Below are positions 9,768-18,352 of a stretch of 64,000 nucleotides of DNA, piece by piece. Both the position numbers and the translations under genes were made by a program. Under the pieces are notes generated by a model that saw only the letters and a list, made by a program, of their open reading frames with translations, did not search any database and was not told the origin of the DNA. Numbering within the stretch: position 1 is the first letter of the stretch; each line of letters starts with the position of its first letter. Origin of the DNA: Rouxiella badensis (GTDB lineage: Bacteria > Pseudomonadota > Gammaproteobacteria > Enterobacterales > Enterobacteriaceae); contig NZ_MRWE01000026.1 in the NCBI RefSeq assembly GCF_002093665.1, forward strand, positions 1 to 64,000, given 5' to 3'.

Positions 9768-10781
9768 ATGCAAAGCTATCGTCTTGAACGTTTTGGCAGT
9801 CTTGAAGGACTGCGTCTGGTAGAGGAAGAAAAGCCGACTCCGGGACGCAATCAGGTACTCATCAAGGTCCGCGCCTGTAGCCTTAATTATCGCGATCTGG
9901 CTATTCTCCACGGCACCGGAACCCTGTCGCCCAAACCAGGACTTATCCCGCTGTCGGACGGCGTGGGGGAAGTGGTTAAGGTCGGTGAGGCGGTGAACCT
10001 GTTTAAAGTTGGCGATCGCGTTGCAGGAAGCTTTTTCCCTTACTGGTATGCGGGCCAGCTTAGTGCCAGTGCCGGTCGCGGCGCTTATGGCACTCAGGCC
10101 GACGGCTGGTTGACGCAGTACAAAGCGGTGGATGAAGAGACGCTGGTTTCTCTTCCCGACTATCTCAGTTGGGAACAGGCAGCGACCTTGCCTTGTGCAG
10201 CGGTCACCGCGTGGAACAGTCTGCAAAAATCACGTCCGCTGCAGCCGGGGGAAACCGTATTGACGCAGGGCACCGGCGGTGTTGCCCTGTTCGCCGTACA
10301 GTTTGCGAAATTGATGGGCGTACGGGTTATTGCGCTTACCTCGACGGGCGAAAAGGCGGCCGTGCTGCGCGAGTTGGGTGCCGATTACGTCATAAACTAT
10401 CGTGAGCACCCCGAATGGTCGACCAAAGTGCAGGAAATTACTCAGGGACAAGGTGTGACGCGGGTGGTGGAAGTTGGTGGGCCGGGCACTTTAACGCAGT
10501 CGCTTCTGTCGAGCGCGCCGGGCGGTGAGATAGCGCTATTAGGATTCGTGGCCAAGGGCAGCCCGGCGATTGATTTTATGACGCTGTTCAAAAGCGGTGC
10601 AACGGTTCGCCCGTTCAGCGTCGGCAGTCGCGAAGACTTTATCGCCATGAATCATGCCTTGGCCCTGAGCCAGCTTCAGCCGGTGGTGGACAAGGCATTT
10701 AGCTTCGAAGAGGCCGTAGAAGCCTGGCGCTATTTCGACAACCGCCAGCAGACCGGTAAGGTCGTTATTTCGATTAACTAA
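9768..10781 (+). CDS. MDR-superfamily NAD(P)-dependent oxidoreductase (zinc-less, quinone-reductase-like)
   Basis: The 337-residue protein is a medium-chain dehydrogenase/reductase. It has the GroES-like N-domain (SLNYRDLAILHG, GVGEVVKVGEAV) and a Rossmann domain with GTGGVALFAVQFAK near residue 165. The usual catalytic zinc cysteine is absent (asparagine in SLNYRD) and no four-cysteine structural zinc loop is seen, so it is probably a zinc-independent member acting on quinones, enones or alcohols; the substrate is unknown. AAGGA lies upstream; ATG 9768 is preferred over the adjoining GTG 9765. It shares a 115-base divergent promoter region with the AraC gene. Confidence 0.88.
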   Translation: MQSYRLERFGSLEGLRLVEEEKPTPGRNQVLIKVRACSLNYRDLAILHGTGTLSPKPGLIPLSDGVGEVVKVGEAVNLFKVGDRVAGSFFPYWYAGQLSASAGRGAYGTQADGWLTQYKAVDEETLVSLPDYLSWEQAATLPCAAVTAWNSLQKSRPLQPGETVLTQGTGGVALFAVQFAKLMGVRVIALTSTGEKAAVLRELGADYVINYREHPEWSTKVQEITQGQGVTRVVEVGGPGTLTQSLLSSAPGGEIALLGFVAKGSPAIDFMTLFKSGATVRPFSVGSREDFIAMNHALALSQLQPVVDKAFSFEEAVEAWRYFDNRQQTGKVVISIN

Positions 10782-10793
10782 GCGAGGCTGCAT

Positions 10794-10824
10794 AAAAAAA
10801 CGGACGCTTTATGCGTCCGTTTTG
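10794..10824. terminator. Terminator between the MDR oxidoreductase and emrB
   Basis: The stem acggacgc / gcgtccgt with a 5-base loop has an A7 run before it and T4 after it, so it can serve both convergent genes. The 21-base core matches the yfiF terminator core at 19 positions. Confidence 0.9.
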
Positions 10825-10846
10825 GTGTCTGTCTTCAGGCTGCGAA

Positions 10847-12385
10847 TCAGTGTGCGCCGCCGCCGTCACCGCCCGCGGTGAAGGGGGCTCGCGCGAACCA
10901 CACCAGAATCAGCAGCAGCAGGAAAACACCGCCCGCTGCCCAGAAGACCTCATTGGCCGAAATAATAAGCCCCTGATTAGTAATCTGTTGTGCTATCCAG
11001 CCCGACGCCTGCTGGTGGCTCATGCCCATGCCTTGTAGCTGTGCATAGGTCTGCTGTGTTGCGGGGTCAAATGGCGTAATGCTTTCCGTCATGTGGGTAT
11101 GGTGCAGCGATTCTCGGTCCGTCCACATGGTGGTGGTGATCGAGGTCCCTATCGAGCCGGCCAGCGTACGGGTAAAGTTCGACAGGCTCGATGCTGCCGC
11201 CATTCGTGAAGGCGGTAGTCCTGATAATATGATGGTTATCAGTGGCATAAAGAAGCAACCCACCGCAAAGCCCTGAATAAACTGCGGCCAGGCCGAGGCG
11301 CCAAAGTCCATCCCCGGTTCAAACGTGTACGCTCGCCAGTAGAAGCAAAAGGCATACATGATGAAGCTGAATGTGACCAGCCAGCGCATATCCAGTTTAT
11401 GGGCAAAACGGCCGATGATCGGCGACATCAGAACCGGCAAAATCCCCACCGGTGCTGACGCCAGCCCCGCCCAGGTTGCCGTGTAGCCAAATACCTCCTG
11501 CAACAGCTGCGGCAACAGAACGATAGAGCCGAAGTAGAGCATGTAGGCCAGACTGATACACAGCGTACCGATCGTGAAGTTGCGCGACTTGAATAGCGAG
11601 AGATCGACTATCGGATTCTCGTCCGTCAGCTCCCAGACTATCAGGAACGACAGCGCCACCACGGCGACAATGGTTAGGGTGATTATCTCCGGCGAGTTGA
11701 ACCAGTCCAGCTCCTTGCCGCGGTCGAGCATCACCTGCAAACACCCAATCCCCAACACCAGCAGCACCAGCCCCACGGAGTCGATCGGTCTGATCTGCGT
11801 TTCGGTTTCGCGCCCTTTGAGGGTGTTCAACGTCAGCAGGACCACCGCGATTCCAATCGGGATGTTGATGAAGAAGATCCAGCCCCAGTGATAGTTATCA
11901 CTGATATATCCGCCGAGGATCGGGCCACAGATGGGCGCAACGATGACGGTCATCGACCACAGCGCCAACGCGGTACTTCGCTTGGCGGGAGGATAGTTGT
12001 TAAGCAGCAGACTCTGCGACAGCGGGATAAGCGGGCCAGCAACCAGCCCCTGAATTACGCGGAAGAAGATCAGCATTTCCAGGCTGTTGGAGATCCCACA
12101 CAGCCATGAGGCGAGGGCAAACAGCCCCGTCGCCCACAGGAACAGCCTGACCTCACCGATACGCTTCGCGAGCCAGCCGGTGATAGGAATCGAGATGGCG
12201 TTCGCCACGCCGAACGAGGTAATGACCCACGTGCCCTGGGAGTTTGAGGCTCCCAGATTACCGGCGATGGTCGGAATAGCCACGTTGGCGATGGTCGAGT
12301 CCAATACCTGCATGAAGGTAGCCATAGCGAGCGCTACCGTCATCCAGGCTAAGGGCGCGCCTTCTAGCGGTTTTCTAGCAGCCAC
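10847..12385 (-). CDS. emrB: Multidrug efflux MFS transporter subunit EmrB
   Basis: EmrB is the inner-membrane 14-TM DHA2-family drug:H+ antiporter of the EmrAB pump, exporting hydrophobic uncouplers and antibiotics in E. coli. The 512-residue product matches E. coli in length and throughout, including MQVLDSTIANVAIPTIAGNLG, GWLAKRIGEVRLF and the glycine-rich tail GGDGGGAH. It follows emrA by 17 bases and is the last gene of the operon. Confidence 0.97.
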   Translation of the reverse strand: MAARKPLEGAPLAWMTVALAMATFMQVLDSTIANVAIPTIAGNLGASNSQGTWVITSFGVANAISIPITGWLAKRIGEVRLFLWATGLFALASWLCGISNSLEMLIFFRVIQGLVAGPLIPLSQSLLLNNYPPAKRSTALALWSMTVIVAPICGPILGGYISDNYHWGWIFFINIPIGIAVVLLTLNTLKGRETETQIRPIDSVGLVLLVLGIGCLQVMLDRGKELDWFNSPEIITLTIVAVVALSFLIVWELTDENPIVDLSLFKSRNFTIGTLCISLAYMLYFGSIVLLPQLLQEVFGYTATWAGLASAPVGILPVLMSPIIGRFAHKLDMRWLVTFSFIMYAFCFYWRAYTFEPGMDFGASAWPQFIQGFAVGCFFMPLITIILSGLPPSRMAAASSLSNFTRTLAGSIGTSITTTMWTDRESLHHTHMTESITPFDPATQQTYAQLQGMGMSHQQASGWIAQQITNQGLIISANEVFWAAGGVFLLLLILVWFARAPFTAGGDGGGAH

Positions 12386-12402
12386 GATGACCTCCGAAGA
12401 AC

Positions 12403-13581
12403 TCAGCCCGCATTAGCATTGATAACGTCATTGATAATGGCGTTAACCGGTGCCAGATTTAACGTCAGGGCCGATGTCTGATACAGCGGCGTTGAACGTA
12501 CTTTATCGGCAAGGACCAGTCCGTCGAGGTTCTGCGTATCCACCGTGACCAGCGTAGACAAACCGATGCGCAGCGGATGTTTCTTCACTTCGTTAGCATC
12601 CAGCTCAATACGTACCGGCAGGCGCTGAACCACTTTGATCCAGTTCCCCGTCGCGTTCTGGGCAGGCAGCAGGGAGAACGCACCGCCGGTACCCATGTCC
12701 ATCCCCACCACTTTGCCGTGATAAACCACGTCGTCACCGTAGATATCGCTGACGACAGTCGCCGACTGGCCGATACGCATGTTGGAGAGCTGGGTTTCCT
12801 TAAAGTTAGCATCGACCCAGACGTTATCGGCCGGGACCACCGCCATTAGCGCCGTCGAGGGGCTAATTCGCTGGCCTACCTGTACGGTACGACGAGAGAC
12901 GTAACCATCGACCGGGCTGACAATTTTGGTACGCTGTAGCGATAACCAGGCATCACGCACCTGCGCGGCGGCCTGCAACACCTGCGGCTGCTGAGCAACC
13001 GGTGTGTTGAGGACCATCGCCTGATTGGCGTTTAACTGCTGAACGGCCACGTCGAGCTGGGCTTTAGCGGTGTCTACGGCGTCATGGGCGTGTTGCAAGT
13101 CCTCGCGACCGATAGCATCCACTTTACCCAGAATCACGCGACGTTTCAGGTCGGCTACGGCCTGGTTCAGCTGGGTCTGGCGCAGTGCCACGTTAGCCTG
13201 ATACTGTTTGCTATTGATAACCAGCTGATGAACCTGACGCACGCTGTTGGCCAGCGCAGTCTTGGAGCGCTCGAAGGCCTGTTCGGCGTCGGTCGGATCC
13301 AGAACCACCAGCGTATCGCCTTTCTTGACGAAGTCGGTGCTGTCAAAGTTAACGTCGGTTACGCTGCCCGATACCTGCGCCATAATCTGCACCTGGTTAC
13401 CGGAAACGTAGGCATCATCGGTATCTTGATAATGACGCAATACCAAAAACCAGTAGATCAGATAGGCAATGGCAAGGATCAAAAAAACACCAGTCAAAAT
13501 AAGCAGGGCGACTTTGCGCGATCTCTTTTTATTGTTTACTGGTGGCGGGGTCGGCTGTTGAACTTCCGCGTTTTCGCTCAT
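12403..13581 (-). CDS. emrA: Multidrug efflux periplasmic adaptor EmrA
   Basis: EmrA is the membrane-fusion protein linking EmrB to an outer membrane channel. The 392-residue product has a short cytoplasmic basic N-terminus, one TM anchor (about residues 24-46), a biotinyl-lipoyl half-motif near TDDAYVSGNQVQIM, a coiled-coil hairpin (about 90-210) and a beta-barrel domain. The ATG at 13581 is preceded by GGAG and gives the MSENAE start of the family; a GTG at 13593 overlaps the ribosome binding site and is unlikely. It lies 26 bases after the outer-membrane factor gene and 17 bases before emrB. Confidence 0.96.
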   Translation of the reverse strand: MSENAEVQQPTPPPVNNKKRSRKVALLILTGVFLILAIAYLIYWFLVLRHYQDTDDAYVSGNQVQIMAQVSGSVTDVNFDSTDFVKKGDTLVVLDPTDAEQAFERSKTALANSVRQVHQLVINSKQYQANVALRQTQLNQAVADLKRRVILGKVDAIGREDLQHAHDAVDTAKAQLDVAVQQLNANQAMVLNTPVAQQPQVLQAAAQVRDAWLSLQRTKIVSPVDGYVSRRTVQVGQRISPSTALMAVVPADNVWVDANFKETQLSNMRIGQSATVVSDIYGDDVVYHGKVVGMDMGTGGAFSLLPAQNATGNWIKVVQRLPVRIELDANEVKKHPLRIGLSTLVTVDTQNLDGLVLADKVRSTPLYQTSALTLNLAPVNAIINDVINANAG

Positions 13582-13607
13582 GTTTTTCTCCACGCTGAGT
13601 CTCGTTA

Positions 13608-15062
13608 TTATGCTTTGTTGTCCGCAGCCGGGGCCTGATAGCCGCCGCCTAATGCACGGATTAAACTAATTTTCGCCTGCAAAACGTTGCTTGCCGCAGT
13701 CAAGGCGGCCTGCTGCTGTTGCAGGAGAGAAGCTTGGCTGGTCAGCAGCTGATCGCGTCCGATGGTGCCTGCGGAATAACGTGCGCTGGCAACGCGATAA
13801 ACCTCCTGCAACGATTTCTCGGCAGAAAGCGACTGTTGCAGCTGCAGGGCAGAGCTATTCTGAACGGTCAGCGCGTCGGCAGTTTGCTGAATGGCATTCA
13901 GCAGCGTCTGGTTGTAGGACTCAACGGACTCGTCATAGAGCGCTGACTCTTCACCCAATTTGCTGCGTAGAGCGCCCGCGTGGAAAATAGGCAGTGAAAT
14001 CGCTGGCGCGAGGTTCCAGGCCTGACTCGCTGCTTCAAACAGGTTCGGGCTGGTGGCGCCGTAGTTGGTGGTGCTTAAACCGGCAAAGGCGCTGATCGAC
14101 AGGCTCGGGTAAAAGTCTTTTTTCGCGGCGGCAATACGCTGTGAATAGGACTCGACCAGTTCGCGCTGTGCCACGATGTCCGGACGTTTGCCCAGTAAAT
14201 CAATGGTCAGGTCGCCTTTCGGTGCCAGCAGGTCATCGCCGGGCAGGGCAACAGGATGCAGATTGTTCATCGCGTCCGGGCCTTGTCCTGCCAGCGCGGC
14301 CAACTGGTGCTTAAGTTGGTCTATCTGTGATTGCAGCTTAATAATCTGCTGCTTGGCGCTATCGGCCTGAGCCTGCGTCTGTTGCGGAATGTCGATACCG
14401 TAAACGCCCGCCTGATATTGGGCTTTACGCAGGTCGGCTAAACGCTGGTTGTTGTCCACTTCCTGTTGCAGAACTTTTTGTACCGCATAGTTGGCCTGCA
14501 ATTGATAGTAGGTAGACGCCACCGAGCTCGACAGCGAGAGCGCTGCCTCAGCCTGCTCCGCGCGAGCGGAATCGACCTGTGCCTTGGCGGCATTTACCTG
14601 ATTGCGGTATTTCCCCCACCAGTCAAACTCGTAGCTCAGATTAAGCCCAAGATTATTGGTGGTTTCATAGACCGGACTCCCCGGATACCCGTTGAGGAAC
14701 GGCTGATAGGTATTCTGCGATATCTTCTGTCGATTGCTCGAGGCGTTAAGGTCGACATAAGGCCCGTTGGCCGCGTTAGTTTCACCCATCACGCTCTGTG
14801 CTTCGCGCACGCGCGCAGCAGCCTGACGTAAAGACGGTGAATTTTGCAGAGTCTGGGTCATTAAACTATCGAGCTGCGGGTCTTGCAGGCTACGCCACCA
14901 CTGTGGGCTTATCGCCAGCGAGCTGACCTTCGGCTGCGCCAGCTTAAGCTGCTGATTGCTCAGCAGCGTGGACTGCGGAGCAATATTATTGCTGGAGGCG
15001 CAACCCGCCAGCAATAAAACAGCAAACAGCGGCGTAAATCTCCAGCTGACTGGAAGAGACAT
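13608..15062 (-). CDS. Outer membrane efflux lipoprotein (NodT/OprM-type) in the emr operon
   Basis: The 484-residue protein is a TolC-superfamily outer membrane factor. A signal peptide with lipobox LLLAGC (Cys21) and two OEP repeats rich in glutamine and alanine are visible, with KRPDIVAQRELVESYSQRIAAAKKDFYPSLS typical of the NodT group. It sits between emrR (27 bases) and emrA (26 bases) and so is part of the operon, giving EmrAB its own exit duct. In E. coli emrRAB has no such gene and uses TolC. Confidence 0.93.
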   Translation of the reverse strand: MSLPVSWRFTPLFAVLLLAGCASSNNIAPQSTLLSNQQLKLAQPKVSSLAISPQWWRSLQDPQLDSLMTQTLQNSPSLRQAAARVREAQSVMGETNAANGPYVDLNASSNRQKISQNTYQPFLNGYPGSPVYETTNNLGLNLSYEFDWWGKYRNQVNAAKAQVDSARAEQAEAALSLSSSVASTYYQLQANYAVQKVLQQEVDNNQRLADLRKAQYQAGVYGIDIPQQTQAQADSAKQQIIKLQSQIDQLKHQLAALAGQGPDAMNNLHPVALPGDDLLAPKGDLTIDLLGKRPDIVAQRELVESYSQRIAAAKKDFYPSLSISAFAGLSTTNYGATSPNLFEAASQAWNLAPAISLPIFHAGALRSKLGEESALYDESVESYNQTLLNAIQQTADALTVQNSSALQLQQSLSAEKSLQEVYRVASARYSAGTIGRDQLLTSQASLLQQQQAALTAASNVLQAKISLIRALGGGYQAPAADNKA

Positions 15063-15089
15063 GGATTAATTACCTGAACAAAAAGTCGA

Positions 15090-15605
15090 TTATAATGTTG
15101 AGGTTGCATCCATCTGGTCGAGACGGGTCAACAGCTTGCGCGTGAGCTCTTCCAGCTGTTTCTGCTCTTCAATATCAAGAGTTGACCAGAGAAAATGCAA
15201 ACTTTTATGCTGAGGCGGCAACAGTTTCTGAATAAAGGCTTCACCGTCTGCAGTCAGATGCAAATGCAGGCAGCGACGGTCGTTATCGCTCTCACGTCTT
15301 TCAATCCATCCGCGCTTTTCCAACTCATCGGCAATACGGGTCGCATTGGTACGAGAAGACCCCAGCGCAGCACTCAGCTCCGAAGGCTGGATACTGTGTG
15401 ATTCCCGTGCATCCAGCGTGATCAACGCCATGAACAGCGTTTCGTTAATTCCTTGCGCTTTCAGCATCTTGTTTCTATTTTCCAGCAGCTTGCTGTGCAT
15501 GTGCATACACAGTCTGGTCAGCAGAATTTCCTGATACGGGAAATCTTTTTGCTTTTTAGCGCGGAAATTTAACATGTGTTCGATAGGTGCGAATGAACTT
15601 TCCAT
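15090..15605 (-). CDS. emrR: MarR-family repressor EmrR (MprA)
   Basis: EmrR represses the emr operon and is released by uncouplers and some drugs (known in E. coli). The 171-residue reading from ATG 15605 aligns from the first residue ([12 protein letters not shown]). It contains the winged helix, with [24 protein letters not shown] and the [12 protein letters not shown] wing nearly identical to E. coli. A GAGG box lies 9 bases upstream. It is the first gene of emrR-OMF-emrA-emrB. Confidence 0.96.
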   Translation of the reverse strand: MESSFAPIEHMLNFRAKKQKDFPYQEILLTRLCMHMHSKLLENRNKMLKAQGINETLFMALITLDARESHSIQPSELSAALGSSRTNATRIADELEKRGWIERRESDNDRRCLHLHLTADGEAFIQKLLPPQHKSLHFLWSTLDIEEQKQLEELTRKLLTRLDQMDATSTL

Positions 15606-15622
15606 CGTGAGAAACCTCATTA

Positions 15623-15642
15623 GTTACAATTGAGATAGTAAC
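15623..15642. promoter_or_regulatory. Candidate EmrR operator upstream of emrR
   Basis: The inverted repeat gttac-N10-gtaac covers 20 bases just before the emrR ribosome binding site, the size of typical MarR-family operators. A second palindrome (aatag-ttag-ctatt, 15679-15692) lies further upstream in the same AT-rich promoter region. Binding is inferred from position and symmetry only. Confidence 0.35.
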
Positions 15643-15774
15643 CAGTGTAATTAATAATGTAAATGTTATAAGCCATTAAATAGTTAGCTATTCGTGTGGT
15701 CTTGTAACGGTTGAAAGTAAAACTTTTTTTTTCCGGCGAACAGGGTGAATTTGCCCGCCTTTTTGACACAATCT

Positions 15775-16119
15775 TTATCCGGAAATAAGCATCACCTTGA
15801 AAACCAACCCGTAAATGACGGCGCCGGTGAGCGTGGCAAAGATGATGCTTTTGCTGCGCCAGAAGGTCAGCGCCAGCACCACAAATCCTGCCAGCGTCGG
15901 CAGCAGTTTCTGGCTGTCGCGCAGGATCTCCGGCGTGCTTGATACCACGAGCAGCGCACAGATAGAGGCGATCCCAATACTGTCCAGCATTCGATTAATC
16001 CAGGCTGGACGATGCGACGTGTCTTTTTTTCGCACGCCGCCCAGGCGCAGCGGGAGGTAGCGGAACAGGTAATTCGCCGTCCCCACCACCAAACAAACGA
16101 GAATGACTTCAGCTTTCAT
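15775..16119 (-). CDS. ygaH: L-valine exporter small subunit YgaH
   Basis: YgaH is the small AzlD-type membrane subunit that works with YgaZ in branched-chain amino acid (valine) export. The 114-residue product from ATG 16119 has about four hydrophobic segments and the conserved NYLFRYLPLRL and SIGIASICALLVVSSTPEILRD. The start overlaps the end of ygaZ by 11 bases, indicating translational coupling. Length in E. coli is 111. Confidence 0.93.
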   Translation of the reverse strand: MKAEVILVCLVVGTANYLFRYLPLRLGGVRKKDTSHRPAWINRMLDSIGIASICALLVVSSTPEILRDSQKLLPTLAGFVVLALTFWRSKSIIFATLTGAVIYGLVFKVMLISG

Positions 16120-16867
16120 TGTTGAGGTTCCTGACCGCGTGGACATGGGCTGGTTTTTTCAACGATGCCAGACAGCCCCCACCTATGCCGCAGAGGATAG
16201 CGACCGGGATGGAATAAAACAGGAGACCGCCCAGCGCACCGACCATCGAGGCAATAAACACCAGGCTATGCTGACGTCTGAAAGCCGCCAGAAGGAAGCT
16301 CAGAAAGAGCGCCGGCAGCATAAAGGACAGTGACGCCTCAATGGCCGGATAAGCCTCAAGCGGGCCGTCGGCAAACAGCGTGCCCACGCCGGTGCCGAAC
16401 ACCCAGGAAATCCATGAGGTCAGTGCGAGGCCGCACATCCAGTTTGCGCTCCAGCTCCGCTTGTTGCGGATGAGCTTAGTTGTCGCCGCGGCAAAAACTT
16501 CATCGGTCAAGCCAAAGGCCCAGACTTTGGTCTTGGAACCTTGAATCCGCGAGCCCAAACGATTGCGCAAAGATGGGCCATAAAGGACGTGTCTGACGTC
16601 CATGGCCATCACGGTGAGGGCAGAAACCCACAGGGACATTCCAGCGCTCAGCAGCGCAGTAATCACAAACTGGCTGGCACCGGCATAAATCAGGATGGAA
16701 AAAAGCAAACTTTCGAGCGGGGTAAAACCATGTTTTACCGCACTTAGCCCAAAGGCAAAAGCGACGGGGAGATAGCCAATGACTATCGGCAAGCTATCAA
16801 AGACACCTTGAACAAACGTTGACTCTTCGGGTGCCGAAGCCATTTCTGGGTCTGTGTTGCTGTGCAT
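16109..16867 (-). CDS. ygaZ: L-valine exporter large subunit YgaZ
   Basis: YgaZ is the AzlC-type inner-membrane subunit of the YgaZH branched-chain amino acid exporter. The 252-residue protein shows AFAFGLSAVKHGFTPLES, IYAGASQFVITALL and TVMAMDVRHVLYGPSLR, all conserved in the family (245 residues in E. coli). It precedes ygaH with overlap, and the order ygaZ-ygaH-emrR on one strand is that of E. coli. Confidence 0.95.
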   Translation of the reverse strand: MHSNTDPEMASAPEESTFVQGVFDSLPIVIGYLPVAFAFGLSAVKHGFTPLESLLFSILIYAGASQFVITALLSAGMSLWVSALTVMAMDVRHVLYGPSLRNRLGSRIQGSKTKVWAFGLTDEVFAAATTKLIRNKRSWSANWMCGLALTSWISWVFGTGVGTLFADGPLEAYPAIEASLSFMLPALFLSFLLAAFRRQHSLVFIASMVGALGGLLFYSIPVAILCGIGGGCLASLKKPAHVHAVRNLNNES

Positions 16868-17035
16868 AAGAATTTTATTGCTAAATAAAAGCAGGATGTT
16901 TCGTTAGCGTATAATTTATTGAAAAAATAATATCAGACTGTTAGTACTCTTTATACCCTTTGGTTCAAAAAAAATTTCACTAATAACTATTCGCATGCTA
17001 ATCAGGGGCGTGATCATCACGCCCGAAACACTTTC

Positions 17036-18244
17036 TCAGCCGAATCTGTGCTTGTGTCCAAACAGCCAGACGACCAGATTGATGACGCAAAAAATGGCAC
17101 CGGCTGTACAGACGCCGTACCATCCTGCCGCCTGAAACGCCGCCGCTGAGACGACCGAACCTGCCGCACCGCCAATGAAATAGCTGGTCATATAACCCGC
17201 CGTCAGGCGATTACGCGCCTCGGGCATCAGTTTATAAATGACGCTTTGATTGGTGATATGCACTCCCTGCACGCAGAGGTCGAGCACGATAATGCCCAGT
17301 ATCAGCGAGATGATGGAGTGCTGGCCGTAAGCCACGGCAGACCACGAGAGCAGCAGCAGGACCAGGCCACAGGTGGTCGTCAGCTGAGCTTTGCCTTTAT
17401 CGGCAAGATGCCCAGCACGGGTGGCGGCCAGCGCACCCGCCGCCCCGACCAGACCAAACAGCCCAATCACACCCTCGGAATAGCCGTAGCTCGGCCCAGC
17501 CAGTAGAAACGCCATCGAGGTCCACAGTGCGCTGAAGTTGGCGAAGATAAACATGCCGATAAGCGCGCGGGTACGCAGCACCGGCGTGAAGAAGAACAGG
17601 GTAAAGATAGACTTCATTAACTGGAGGTAGTTGAGGTGAGTATTCTGCTTGTGCTGCGGCAGTACGCGCCACAGGACTGCGGACATAATCACCATCAGCA
17701 CGCTGGCGACCCAGTATACGGTGCGCCAACCGCCAAGTGCCGCTAGAAGGCCGGAGACGGTGCGGGCCAGAAGAATACCCAGCAGCAGGCCGGACATGAT
17801 CATGCCGACAATCTTACCGCGCCGCGCGGGTTCGGCCAGCGTGGCGGCAAGCGGAACCAGTACCTGCGCAACGACAGAAAACAGTCCGGTCAGGGCTGTA
17901 CCGACCAGCATCATGGAGATTGACGTCGAGTTGGCGGTAATCAGCAGTCCGGCCGCCGAGAGCAGGGTCATAACGACAATCATGCTGCGACGCTCAAACA
18001 TATCGCCGAGTGGCACCAGGAACAGTAGCCCGAAGGCGTAACCGAGCTGGGCGGTAGTCACGATAAATCCGGCCTGATTGACCGAAAGATGAAAGGCTCG
18101 GGCGATGGTTTCCAGCAGAGGCTGGGCATAATAGTTGCTTGCTGCCGCAAGCCCGGTGGCAACAGCCATAAGCAGGATAAGACCCGGACTCAATACCGCT
18201 TGCTGCTGAGCAGAAGAATGGGTTGAAGTTGTCATAGAATTCAT
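17036..18244 (-). CDS. ygaY: MFS transporter, YgaY-like
   Basis: This 402-residue 12-TM major facilitator has the loop 2-3 motif GDMFERR and the N-terminal SNYYAQPLLETIARAF typical of the DHA1 YgaY/YtbD-like group. In E. coli the homologous position upstream of ygaZ holds ygaY, described as a pseudogene; here the frame is intact. Start could be either Met1 or Met4. A hairpin (gggcgtga/tcacgccc, 17006-17024) follows the stop but lacks a T tract. It is divergent from a LysR gene with a strong palindrome between them, so that regulator probably controls it. Substrate is unknown. Confidence 0.85.
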   Translation of the reverse strand: MNSMTTSTHSSAQQQAVLSPGLILLMAVATGLAAASNYYAQPLLETIARAFHLSVNQAGFIVTTAQLGYAFGLLFLVPLGDMFERRSMIVVMTLLSAAGLLITANSTSISMMLVGTALTGLFSVVAQVLVPLAATLAEPARRGKIVGMIMSGLLLGILLARTVSGLLAALGGWRTVYWVASVLMVIMSAVLWRVLPQHKQNTHLNYLQLMKSIFTLFFFTPVLRTRALIGMFIFANFSALWTSMAFLLAGPSYGYSEGVIGLFGLVGAAGALAATRAGHLADKGKAQLTTTCGLVLLLLSWSAVAYGQHSIISLILGIIVLDLCVQGVHITNQSVIYKLMPEARNRLTAGYMTSYFIGGAAGSVVSAAAFQAAGWYGVCTAGAIFCVINLVVWLFGHKHRFG

Positions 18245-18320
18245 TTCTTTTATGGGGAAGATTTTAAGGATTACGCGAGGAGTATCTGTTAATTAAAAAT
18301 AATAAACCAATGTATAATTA

Positions 18321-18348
18321 TCATCTCAACTATCTCGTTTTGAGATGA
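18321..18348. promoter_or_regulatory. Inverted repeat in the ygaY/lysR divergent promoter, candidate LysR operator
   Basis: A perfect 9-bp inverted repeat, tcatctcaa-N10-ttgagatga, ends 4 bases before the LysR start codon in the 108-base divergent region. Its position suggests autoregulation and control of the divergent transporter. Operator function is inferred. Confidence 0.5.
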
Positions 18349-18352
18349 ATAA

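Noticed and set aside
17006-17024. Hairpin gggcgtga/tcacgccc as ygaY terminator
   Set aside because: No T tract follows on the minus strand, so it is mentioned with the gene but not claimed as an intrinsic terminator.
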